DNA from: Atopobium sp. oral taxon 199 str. F0494
Lineage (GTDB): Bacteria > Actinomycetota > Coriobacteriia > Coriobacteriales > Atopobiaceae
DNA: 64,000 nt
Assembly (NCBI RefSeq): GCF_000411555.1
Contig: NZ_KE150486.1
Coordinates: 682,001 to 746,000 of the forward strand
Direction: 5' to 3'
In this document: positions 35,817-43,208 of the stretch, in pieces
How positions within the stretch are numbered: the stretch's first letter is position 1
How the letters are laid out: each line of letters opens with the position of its first letter
Program-made: the position numbers and the translations under genes
Notes under the pieces: model-generated
Databases searched by the model: none
What the model was told of the DNA's origin: nothing
The model's input: only the letters and a program-made list of their open reading frames with translations

Positions 35817-36518
35817 CTAATCGATCATTTTTACCGATGTGATAACAGGCTGGTGCTCTTGTGCCACCGTTCCGTTACGGTCTTCAACTTGGGTATCTCT
35901 GCAGATGGCGTCAACAACATCCATACCATCGGTAACCTGGCCAAACGCCGCATATTGCCCGTCAAGCGAGGGATTGTCCTGATGCATGATGAAAAACTGC
36001 GAGCTCGCAGAGTTAGGCGCTTGCGAGCGCGCCATGGAGATGACGCCACGCGTATGCGAAATGGTATTGTTCACGCCGTTTGAACTGAACTCGCCTTTGA
36101 TAGGCATGTCTGACCCACCCGTACCATTACCGTTTGGGTCGCCGCCCTGAATCATAAAACCGCTGATAATCCGGTGAAACGTCAAACCGTCATAAAAGCC
36201 CTTCTCGGCAAGGTGGGCAAAATTCGATACGGTAATAGGCGCTACACCAGCATTGAGTTCCACGGTAATCGTGCCGTATCCTTTAACCTCAATGGTCGCA
36301 TGATGCTTGCCGGTAGCGTATGGGTCATCCTTCTCAACAAAATCGCGATATGACTTCTTTGTCTCTTGTTGCGTTTCCGATGTCGACGCGGCCGGTGAAT
36401 CGCTCTTCTTGTTCGGCGCTGCCGTGCAGGCGGTTAGTGTTATCACGAGAAGCGCCACTGCACATGCCGTTATAGCAGCACGAACAGCGTTCGCTGCTTT
36501 TCTCGCCAAACTATTCAT
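35817..36518 (-). CDS. Cyclophilin-type peptidyl-prolyl isomerase, lipoprotein
   Basis: 233 residues. A signal sequence ends in the lipobox LTAC (about residues 28-31), then a Ser/Lys linker and a cyclophilin domain from about residue 70. FHRIISGFMIQGGDPNGNGTGG carries the catalytic Arg and Gln (split FHRIISGFMIQ, GGDPNGNGTGG), and SQFFIMHQDNPSLDGQYAAFG completes the active site. It folds exported proteins at the outer face of the membrane. AAGGAG precedes the ATG. It would be lipidated by Lgt. Confidence 0.93.
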   Translation of the reverse strand: MNSLARKAANAVRAAITACAVALLVITLTACTAAPNKKSDSPAASTSETQQETKKSYRDFVEKDDPYATGKHHATIEVKGYGTITVELNAGVAPITVSNFAHLAEKGFYDGLTFHRIISGFMIQGGDPNGNGTGGSDMPIKGEFSSNGVNNTISHTRGVISMARSQAPNSASSQFFIMHQDNPSLDGQYAAFGQVTDGMDVVDAICRDTQVEDRNGTVAQEHQPVITSVKMID

Positions 36519-36609
36519 GAGCGCTCCTTCTTCTATCCGTTCCTATCCAGCGCACTGCTGCAAACATACTGCAAGCATGCTACAGACGCACTACAGACGT
36601 GAGTTTTTC

Positions 36610-38562
36610 TTACTGCGTTGCGCACGTAATAATCCAATTGACCAAATTTGTTGCCACATTACCCGTGCGTTCGGCAAGCACATGGCCCTTGTCCCACACT
36701 AAGGTGAAAGCCACATCTTTGACATCCTTGTAATGAGCAAGCGCCAGCCTCATATTTAGCGACGTGCAGATAGACGTTTCAGAGTTCTGGACGCCTTCGT
36801 TGATACGCCAGTACGGAGCTACACGAGTTGTAGCAAAACCATCAGCCGTTCCACTCAAAAAGTACAACGGATTAAAGAGGTTCACGCGCGTGGCAATATC
36901 ATTTTCGAGCGTATCTTTGAGAGCAAGATCTATCTTCCACGCCTCTTCATAGTCTTTATTCCATCCCGTAAGCTGCGTGTAAGAATCGGTATTGGATGCG
37001 ACCAAATCGCCCATAATCACATCAAAGTGCAGAGTGCTCTTTTCACCAATGCCAAAAAGCTGATTCGCGCGAGAACTCCGGTCGACGGAATCAAAGGCGC
37101 CCACGCCCAGCGATGCGGGACGCATGGCGGCAGAGAAATCCTTGAGGCTTGAAATGCTTACCGTCTGGCGATTCAAGTTATACGTCAACCACGCGCTCTT
37201 CTCGTTGAAAGAATTAAAGTAGTGGTCAGCGGTGTCAAAAATGGTGGACTGCACCTGCATGGCACCTGTAACCGATGCGGCAGCAGACTGCTGCTGGCTT
37301 TGCGTCTGCAACTGAGTCTGATCTTGCTTTTGATCTTCCGACTGCCCCTGCTGGTTCTGAGAGTCGGCACTCTTTGACGCGTCGTTTGGAAGCGCCGCAG
37401 AAGGAGTTTCTACACCTCGCGATTTTGCGAGGTTTGGATCACCCGGGAAAAGAGGATCATCAAAATACTGAGGCGTTGCCGTATAAGGAAAAGACGTATC
37501 ACGGGCAAAGTTGTCAGCAGAGCGCTCCAGCTCCGTTTGAATAATCTTCGCGTAGGTTCCCGTACCATAAATACCGTTATTTGTTTGGTCAAGCCCAAGC
37601 TTATTCCCGTCAGCATCAAGAAGATCCATGGCGTTAATCCATTTACCGTAGGCTGTTGCGAGATCCGAAGAAAGCGCTTTTGTCCACAGTCCTTCAGCGC
37701 GAGAATCGCTGGTGACATACTGACCGGCAGACCACTCATAGGCCGCATCGGCCACATCAAACGACGTTGAAGGACACCAGGAAGCGCTGCCATAGAGCGC
37801 GTCCGAGAGTTCGTTTCCTTGTATGTCATGCATTGCGGCGCCGATTATAGCAAGGTAGGGCGAGAAGGACTCGCAATCTCCCGTTGACCCCAAGACAGCG
37901 CTCAAACCGCCGCCCGAACTGAACCCATAGGCAAATACCTTTGTTGCGTCTCCTGGCAATGAGCTGGCGTTATAGCGGAGGTAGCGAATGGCGGCCTTAA
38001 AATCAACAGCAGGCCAGGGCGAGCCTCCATCATACAAATCATCGGAACCGCTTGCCGAATCGTATCCCGCGCTTCGCCCGCGAAAACCCGTGTACACATA
38101 GATGCACCCTGCCTCCAGGTATGTGGAAAGCCCCTCATAGCTGTACTCGGTAGGACAGGCCTGCGGGCTTAAGGTTCCCGTATTGATTGGCATGGCAATG
38201 GGAGCCGTAGAAGCTGTAAAGCTGCCGACAACAGCCTTTTCTTGTACTTTGCACGTATACTTCTTGCCGTTTTTCTCGGCAGTAAAATACTTTCCCGGCA
38301 CATAGATTGAAAGCGAGTTATATATTTTTGACGCCGGCTTCAAGCAATACTGCAGGCCAAGCTGATAGTAAACGTCATTATCCTCGTCATAATTCCAGGC
38401 GCCCATATCAAGCGTCAAAGACTTAAATTCTTCAAGATCTACCGAAGATGACGGCTTGTCATCGGAATCACTGCTTTTTTTCTGCTGCGGCGTACATCCC
38501 GCCATCGCGGCCGCCGTAGTCGTAGCTGCCAGTGTAAAAAACTGCCTTCTGGTGAAACCCAT
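36610..38562 (-). CDS. Secreted tannase-like alpha/beta hydrolase lipoprotein
   Basis: About 650 residues. The N-terminus TRRQFFTLAATTTAAAMAGC combines a Tat-like RRQFF with a lipobox ending at Cys. The nucleophile region is FAYGFSSGGGLSAVLGSTGDC (split FAYGFSSGGG, LSAVLGSTGDC), with the GxSxGG elbow typical of bacterial tannases and feruloyl esterases. VYTGFRGRSAGYDS is a further tannase-like motif. An insert rich in Gln and Ser (about 400-440) separates the lid region. A catalytic His is probably in WDKGHV near the end. Secreted 'subtype A' tannases have this size. The ester substrate is unproven. RBS AGGAGGAA favours the second ATG at 38562. Confidence 0.7.
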   Translation of the reverse strand: MGFTRRQFFTLAATTTAAAMAGCTPQQKKSSDSDDKPSSSVDLEEFKSLTLDMGAWNYDEDNDVYYQLGLQYCLKPASKIYNSLSIYVPGKYFTAEKNGKKYTCKVQEKAVVGSFTASTAPIAMPINTGTLSPQACPTEYSYEGLSTYLEAGCIYVYTGFRGRSAGYDSASGSDDLYDGGSPWPAVDFKAAIRYLRYNASSLPGDATKVFAYGFSSGGGLSAVLGSTGDCESFSPYLAIIGAAMHDIQGNELSDALYGSASWCPSTSFDVADAAYEWSAGQYVTSDSRAEGLWTKALSSDLATAYGKWINAMDLLDADGNKLGLDQTNNGIYGTGTYAKIIQTELERSADNFARDTSFPYTATPQYFDDPLFPGDPNLAKSRGVETPSAALPNDASKSADSQNQQGQSEDQKQDQTQLQTQSQQQSAAASVTGAMQVQSTIFDTADHYFNSFNEKSAWLTYNLNRQTVSISSLKDFSAAMRPASLGVGAFDSVDRSSRANQLFGIGEKSTLHFDVIMGDLVASNTDSYTQLTGWNKDYEEAWKIDLALKDTLENDIATRVNLFNPLYFLSGTADGFATTRVAPYWRINEGVQNSETSICTSLNMRLALAHYKDVKDVAFTLVWDKGHVLAERTGNVATNLVNWIITCATQ

Positions 38563-38736
38563 CATTTCCTCCTGAGGTCAGCTGAGGATACCGTCTTGCA
38601 TGACACGTGACCCGTTGTATGTTCCCATAACTTATCTATTATATTTGACCTTACATACCTTTGCCCACACGTTGCAATAAAATCTCTTCGTGGGAATAAG
38701 GGCAAGCAGAACGGGCGAATGTTTGGTACAGACGCC

Positions 38737-38759
38737 CATACAGAGCTGTTTTGTATGGA
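38737..38759 (+). other. Hairpin in the 5' region of the RDAC-type gene
   Basis: CCATACA and TGTATGG pair around a nine-base loop inside the 250-base gap 38563-38815. A GGGCG / CGCCC pair lies just upstream, so the leader could fold. AAGGAGG at about 38800 is the ribosome site of the next gene. No promoter is clear. Confidence 0.35.
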
Positions 38760-38815
38760 ACTCTCGTCAGGAAGTTTAGCGGGTATTGAGAAAAGAGTAA
38801 GGAGGATGCGCGCAT

Positions 38816-39064
38816 ATGGCTCAAGTTGCAAATCTTTTTGACATCATACATCTGAATAAAAAGCTTGCTGATAAGCATATTGCCGCCGAAGTTCACCTGA
38901 GGGACGCTTGCGGCAGACAGACCCTTTGGTTCGAGCTAAAAGACGTGGAAGAAGATACCCTTTCCCGCGCGCAGGACGTTGCAATTTCTTACTTTGCCGG
39001 TAAGGGCAAGCCCATTGAGTTTGACATTGCAAAGGGAATTAACTTTTGGATCAAACAATTCTAG
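38816..39064 (+). CDS. Small RDAC-type protein
   Basis: 82 residues: AQVANLFDIIHLNKKLADKH, then IAAEVHLRDACGRQTLWFEL, ending FDIAKGINFWIKQF. The HLRDACG motif is the mark of a small family I recall from coriobacteria (RDAC family); no function is known to me. The mix of alternating charged and hydrophobic residues fits a compact alpha/beta fold in the cytoplasm. AGGAGG lies ten bases before the ATG. It stands alone between the tannase-like gene and tRNA-Phe. Confidence 0.75.
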   Translation: MAQVANLFDIIHLNKKLADKHIAAEVHLRDACGRQTLWFELKDVEEDTLSRAQDVAISYFAGKGKPIEFDIAKGINFWIKQF

Positions 39065-39084
39065 ACCGGTATCTTTTGGAGTCT

Positions 39085-39200
39085 TTTGAGTTCCTCCTCT
39101 TCCCTTTTTTCTTCTCCTTCTTTTTTCTTCTCTCTAAGGCTTTTTATGCTGAGACTTTTTCTTCTACGACTCTTCTTCTAAGAAATTTTCCCCTGGAGTC
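39085..39200 (+). other. Pyrimidine-rich tract between the RDAC gene and tRNA-Phe
   Basis: About 115 bases are almost entirely C and T on the plus strand, made of CTTCTT and TTTTTT runs broken by a few purines. No open frame or hairpin is evident. It may act as a Rho-dependent or U-rich termination zone for the gene upstream. Confidence 0.5.
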
Positions 39201-39224
39201 TCTTTCCAAGTTTAAAATTAGTCA

Positions 39225-39252
39225 TTGACGGTGCTCATGAGTCTGGTATAGT
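39225..39252 (+). promoter_or_regulatory. tRNA-Phe promoter
   Basis: TTGACG (39225-39230) and TATAGT (39247-39252) with a 16-base spacer lie 24 bases before the mature 5' end of the tRNA. Confidence 0.8.
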
Positions 39253-39276
39253 AAATAAGCTTTTCAAAGCACCTAT

Positions 39277-39352
39277 GGCTGGGTAGCTCAGTTGGTAGAG
39301 CAGGGGACTGAAAATCCCCGTGTCAGGGGTTCGATTCCCTTCCCCGCCACCA
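39277..39352 (+). tRNA. tRNA-Phe (anticodon GAA)
   Basis: A 76-base cloverleaf with encoded CCA. The D arm (GCTCAGTTGGTAGAGC), anticodon loop CTGAAAA and T loop TTCGATT are all present. The 7-bp acceptor stem GGCTGGG / CCCCGCC has one U-C mismatch at 4:69. It is a single-gene transcript with its own promoter and terminator. The cognate synthetase genes pheS/pheT are at the far end of the window. Confidence 0.97.
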
Positions 39353-39361
39353 GGAATCTTT

Positions 39362-39396
39362 AAGGGATGCCTTTTAATTCGAAGGCATCCCTTTTA
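39362..39396 (+). terminator. Terminator of tRNA-Phe
   Basis: AAGGGATGCC (39362-39371) pairs perfectly with GGCATCCCTT (39384-39393), followed by TTAG. It is ten bases after the CCA end. Confidence 0.85.
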
Positions 39397-39530
39397 GTTA
39401 AAGTTATGTATTGTCTCCGAGTCCTTCTCACTCCAAAACTCTATGAGGAAATACCCGCTTACTATGCCCGTGACATGAAACTAATACATCAATGCTTTGC
39501 ATCTTTAAACTGAAATACGAGACTCTAACC

Positions 39531-39785
39531 TTAACGAAGATGATGACCCTTGGTGCTTGTGCGAACAGCCTCTACTAACTGAAATACATCCATATCAAGC
39601 GCCTCGGCATACGAGTAAATCTCGCCAAACTTAAGTCCTCGCTCCCCGCTTTCTAACTTTGATATAAACGACTGCGGAACCTTAAGTCTTTTTGCAACGA
39701 CAACCTGAGTCAGCCCCGCATTGCGGCGAAGCCTGCGGAGTGATTGCCCTACGAGTCTGTTTGAAATCTCATACATATTATGCAC
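39531..39785 (-). CDS. XRE-family helix-turn-helix regulator
   Basis: 84 residues with a single HTH_3 domain: [20 protein letters not shown], then [16 protein letters not shown]. Nothing follows the domain except a short tail, so it is a minimal Cro/CI-type DNA-binding protein. It sits alone between the tRNA and the DUF2207 gene. It has no recognised target. A toxin partner is not seen on either side. The second ATG (M4) is an alternative start. Confidence 0.82.
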   Translation of the reverse strand: MHNMYEISNRLVGQSLRRLRRNAGLTQVVVAKRLKVPQSFISKLESGERGLKFGEIYSYAEALDMDVFQLVEAVRTSTKGHHLR

Positions 39786-39841
39786 GTTAAAGCTGATAGC
39801 CTTAATAACCCAAATCAGGATATTCAGAGGTTTTCACAGAC

Positions 39842-39882
39842 AAAAACATACCCCTGGTCTTTTGAGTAAGACGAGGGGTATG
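39842..39882 (-). terminator. Terminator of the DUF2207 gene
   Basis: On the minus strand CATACCCC (39882-39875) and GGGGTATG (39854-39847) pair, with further GTCTT/AAGAC pairing inside, followed by TTTTT (39846-39842). Confidence 0.85.
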
Positions 39883-39950
39883 GGATGTGAATTGATACCT
39901 TTGTTTCTTTCACAAGTTCCTTGCTTTTGCGCAGCTTACCAAGACTGAGC

Positions 39951-41957
39951 TTAAAAACCGCCGCCTCCGCCGCCGCCTCCGAAGCCGCCGCCGCCGCCGA
40001 AGGACGCACCGCCGCCGAAGCCGCTTCCGGAACTATTGCTGGAGCCGGCAAGCGAAGCTGTGGATACTGCGTGAGAAGCTGCTACCGTATTTCCGACAGC
40101 GGCAATAGCGCTGTCACGCCCGAATGAATCGCCATAGTAATACCACCCGTACGTTGGCATAATGCGAGGATCTTCCAAAATCTCAGGACATGCTACCTTG
40201 AGCTGCTCGATTACTTTTTCAGAGACGCCCAGTGCAACAGCCATAACAAGGAGCTTGTTCCAAAGGATGACATCCTGAGGAATTGCTTCGTTAAGATGCG
40301 TAAAGTTCAAAAGCCAGTTTCTTAAAGCTTTTGTCTTGGCAAGTATCTCTATTCCCTCACGATTTATCTTGTCAAATCCTGTAATAGCCAAAACGGCAAA
40401 AACACCCACTAAGATAGCAGGTACAGCAATGAGCACTACATTAAGCAAACTAAGTCCTGTCGCAATTCCCGCAATACCTCCAAGGATAGCGAAGCCGAAC
40501 TCTAAAACGGCAACGAATACCATTACGCCGACACCGTTAAAGGAAATGGAGTCTTCACTAAATCGGGACGTATAGCCATCTCTTACGGCATCTTCCCACT
40601 TGTCATAAGCTTCGGAAAAGCTCTCGGGATGCTCTTTTGCCACCTTTTTAATATCACCCAGAATAAGTTTGCTACCTGAATCATCACCATCAGAGAATGT
40701 ATGGTCAGTCTTTGGCGCTATCGTTTTGAAGAAAAGATCAAGAGCCCTTGCATCAATCTTTTGCGCGTATGCAGTTACGCCCTCTGCAGAGCCGTATCCT
40801 CGACTGACCGGCACATCCTTAAGCTTAGTAAGACAGAAGTCATCTTTTGTACGCCCAAAAGCTCCCTTTACTTTTGCTTTGTCAAGACGAATTGACTTTT
40901 CGTCACTCAAACGCATGAGTGTTGCGGTCAGCGCTGATGAATCGATTTCTTCTCCCCTATAGAGCATACCAAGCACTGCAGGGTGATCTTCTGACGGCAT
41001 ATCCCTGAAATACTCGTCAGTAAAATTGGGAGCCATCACCTTGCGATACTTAGACCGCATACGAACAATAAGGAAAATGCCTCCTATTACAAATACAGCG
41101 GCAAGTACATAGAGGCCGTATATCACGATTCGGGCAACAGTCCTCTTTTGATTCGCCTTGTCAGCAAAACTCTGTTCTTCGGCAAGAATGGAGCTCAATT
41201 TGGTACCTGATACCGTTTGAGCTCCCGGCAGCCAATCAGTGGGAAATACGACACGGGCCTCAGCAAACTCCGATTCGCCAATTCCTGGGAACGTATAGGT
41301 AATAGTTCCACCTGAAATCGAAACGTTACCATCAAGCGGACCATGAGCCCATGCTCTAACGGTACCGTCTCCTGTGGTCGGATTTTGTCCGGCCGGAACC
41401 GGAAGGTTAATTGTGCAGGTAACGTTATCTGAACCGGTCTCCCAGCCATCTGAAACAAGCTTCCAGTAAATTTCGGAAGTATCGTCCCACTTTGTAGCAA
41501 CATTGGTAAGCGTATAGGAAATCGTGATATCCGCAGTTTCATCGCTATGAGCGGAATAAATCTTCAGCTCCTTTACTGAATCTGAATTCTGCACTTCATA
41601 GCGCTCACCAAAGCCTGATTCATGACCCTCGTCAAGTGTTTTTGTGCCATAAGTATCCTTGACCGTTACGCCTGTAAAACTGACATCAACCGTCTGCCCA
41701 TTGGCTTTGTTATATCCGTATGGAATTTTCCAATAGACTCCGTTGTAGCTACCGCTGAAATTAAATGTGCGCGTCTCTACTACATCTATCGTACCGTCTG
41801 AATTGACTGTTGCGTCGATGTGTACCCTAGAGACAGCTAAAGATTTGGCATACGCTGGTCGAACCGACATGATGCCGGCAACAAAGACGAAGGCCACGGT
41901 AACAGCAAGGGCGAGAAGCGCCTTTTTGCACGTTCCTGCAGTCATTTTGTGTGACAT
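39951..41957 (-). CDS. DUF2207 membrane protein with Gly-rich C-terminus
   Basis: 668 residues from the ATG at 41957, which has AAGGAG five bases upstream; the frame is open to 42035. A signal peptide (KALLALAVTVAFVFVAGI) leads an extracellular beta-rich domain with a SGSYNGVYWKIPYG motif. A membrane helix (about 280-300), a cytoplasmic domain with YFRDMPSEDHPAVLGMLYRG, two more helices and a FGGGASFGGGGGFGGGGGGG-type tail follow. The layout is that of DUF2207 proteins, whose role is unknown and may concern envelope stress or export. The coding region is more A/T-rich than the genes to its left. Confidence 0.85.
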   Translation of the reverse strand: MSHKMTAGTCKKALLALAVTVAFVFVAGIMSVRPAYAKSLAVSRVHIDATVNSDGTIDVVETRTFNFSGSYNGVYWKIPYGYNKANGQTVDVSFTGVTVKDTYGTKTLDEGHESGFGERYEVQNSDSVKELKIYSAHSDETADITISYTLTNVATKWDDTSEIYWKLVSDGWETGSDNVTCTINLPVPAGQNPTTGDGTVRAWAHGPLDGNVSISGGTITYTFPGIGESEFAEARVVFPTDWLPGAQTVSGTKLSSILAEEQSFADKANQKRTVARIVIYGLYVLAAVFVIGGIFLIVRMRSKYRKVMAPNFTDEYFRDMPSEDHPAVLGMLYRGEEIDSSALTATLMRLSDEKSIRLDKAKVKGAFGRTKDDFCLTKLKDVPVSRGYGSAEGVTAYAQKIDARALDLFFKTIAPKTDHTFSDGDDSGSKLILGDIKKVAKEHPESFSEAYDKWEDAVRDGYTSRFSEDSISFNGVGVMVFVAVLEFGFAILGGIAGIATGLSLLNVVLIAVPAILVGVFAVLAITGFDKINREGIEILAKTKALRNWLLNFTHLNEAIPQDVILWNKLLVMAVALGVSEKVIEQLKVACPEILEDPRIMPTYGWYYYGDSFGRDSAIAAVGNTVAASHAVSTASLAGSSNSSGSGFGGGASFGGGGGFGGGGGGGGF

Positions 41958-42091
41958 AGTGACTCCTTGAATAGGTGTTTCTATGATCGCTGACCTCTCA
42001 AGGATACCACCCGCGCGCGTCAATGGCAGATTCATCAGTAGTTTTTATGCGATTGAGAAATCGTGCACGAACATACCTGGATATCTGATTT

Positions 42092-42358
42092 CTATACACA
42101 GCCAAGTACTTCCTCATAGTCTACGGGCGGCAACCCTTTGTCCCATTCGTCACCTATTTCGTCTTCAAGACAGTAAGCATCCGAAGCTATGGTCACAGTA
42201 CGAGAGCTTGTTTCTTCTTCAACAAAAGGCACGCTGTTAATATTTCTGCTTGTTCGCGATTCTCTTCCGCGGAAATCGTAAAGACATCCGTAACAAACCC
42301 CCATATCCTGGAAGAGTTTTTCTCCGCATCTTGGACAGACTTTCACATTGCACATCAT
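42092..42358 (-). CDS. Small zinc-ribbon protein at the end of the Tad operon
   Basis: 88 residues. Four cysteines in CPRCGEKLFQDMGVCYGC form a zinc ribbon, followed by an acidic tail. GGGG lies seven bases before ATGATG. The gene starts inside the 3' end of the DUF192 gene and overlaps it by 122 bases in another frame. Related small proteins with a ribbon of this type precede FHA domains in other loci, as I recall; here there is no FHA part. Its function is unknown, perhaps as a regulatory adaptor of pilus assembly. Confidence 0.65.
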   Translation of the reverse strand: MMCNVKVCPRCGEKLFQDMGVCYGCLYDFRGRESRTSRNINSVPFVEEETSSRTVTIASDAYCLEDEIGDEWDKGLPPVDYEEVLGCV

Positions 42359-42743
42359 ATAGATGCCCCTTTCTCCGAGAGCTTTGCCGAGTATCCGCTG
42401 TCATAGTGGAGATATCTGAAACAAAATAGATTTCCCCTATCTCAAGCCAACTGCCAGCATTTGAAAAACGTTCCAGAGCGCAATACGCTTTTGGACAGGA
42501 GCGTATCTTTCCCAATGGAACCTCTCTAAACGATGCGAGCACTTCTCCATATTGAGACAGAAACGCCACATCAATAGGGTTTCTCATTCCAAATGTATGA
42601 ATTGAGCGGCACCGCATAAAGACAACGCACGCGCCTTTATGCCTCTCGTGCAAAAGTCCAACCAGCCGCTCCCTATGTGTTTTCAAAAGACGAAATGTCA
42701 AACTTTTGCACAACGTATCGGAACTAAAGGTTACGTTTACCAT
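42237..42743 (-). CDS. DUF192 family protein, C-terminally extended
   Basis: 168 residues. The DUF192 core spans about residues 10-112 (RERLVGLLHERHKG, MRCRSIHTFGMRNPIDVAFL, CPKAYCALE). The family usually ends near here at about 110-130 residues. The last 50 residues (QSSRRKGHLYDV onward) are basic and overlap the zinc-ribbon gene, so they may result from a lost stop or frameshift. It starts immediately after tadE-2 (TAGATG). DUF192 proteins occur often beside Tad genes; no activity is established. Confidence 0.72.
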   Translation of the reverse strand: MVNVTFSSDTLCKSLTFRLLKTHRERLVGLLHERHKGACVVFMRCRSIHTFGMRNPIDVAFLSQYGEVLASFREVPLGKIRSCPKAYCALERFSNAGSWLEIGEIYFVSDISTMTADTRQSSRRKGHLYDVQCESLSKMRRKTLPGYGGLLRMSLRFPRKRIANKQKY

Positions 42744-43208
42744 CTAAACCACTACACCTGACTTGAACCTGTCGATAACAATCGTTTTTTCATGAGTAAG
42801 CTCAATGGGAGCACTGTAGGAAACAATGGGCAGATTAAGAGCCCGCGGCCACGGCCGAAACTTCAGTGTACAAATATACTTCGCATAATGAGGAAGAAAG
42901 CTGGACGTTATCGATTTTTCAGCCACTCCCCTGTCTTCACAGCAGACGGAAACGGAGCAGGTATTTTCTCGCCGCAGCGCTGTTGCTATCGCGCTCTCAA
43001 GCTCAGAACACATTGCGCTGGCGCTTATATTTTGCGCAGGAGACGCCGCTTGAGCAATAACGGTGTCCGAGCTCACCACGTCAAAGACAGCGCAGGCGTC
43101 GATAAACTCCATCAGATTGATAACAATAAGCGCTACTACAATCACAATAGGAATGAGAACTGCAAGCTCAACGGTCATCTGCCCTTTAGTATCTCGTATA
43201 GCTTTCAT
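42744..43208 (-). CDS. TadE-like pseudopilin (copy 2)
   Basis: 154 residues. A nine-residue leader ends KG, then QMTVELAVLIPIVIVVALIV forms the pilin-like helix, with Glu at +5 after the predicted G9-Q10 cleavage. This is the TadE class of minor pilins, which need a prepilin peptidase. The rest is a small outside domain with four cysteines. Its ATG overlaps the TadG-like stop by four bases (ATGA), so translation is coupled. One dispersed 8-mer is here (42966-42973). Confidence 0.85.
   Translation of the reverse strand: MKAIRDTKGQMTVELAVLIPIVIVVALIVINLMEFIDACAVFDVVSSDTVIAQAASPAQNISASAMCSELESAIATALRRENTCSVSVCCEDRGVAEKSITSSFLPHYAKYICTLKFRPWPRALNLPIVSYSAPIELTHEKTIVIDRFKSGVVV

Noticed and set aside
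39531-39785. Prophage or integrative element next to tRNA-Phe
   Set aside because: A tRNA beside a small XRE regulator suggested an attachment site, but there is no integrase, no duplicated tRNA 3' end and the next gene is an ordinary DUF2207 protein.
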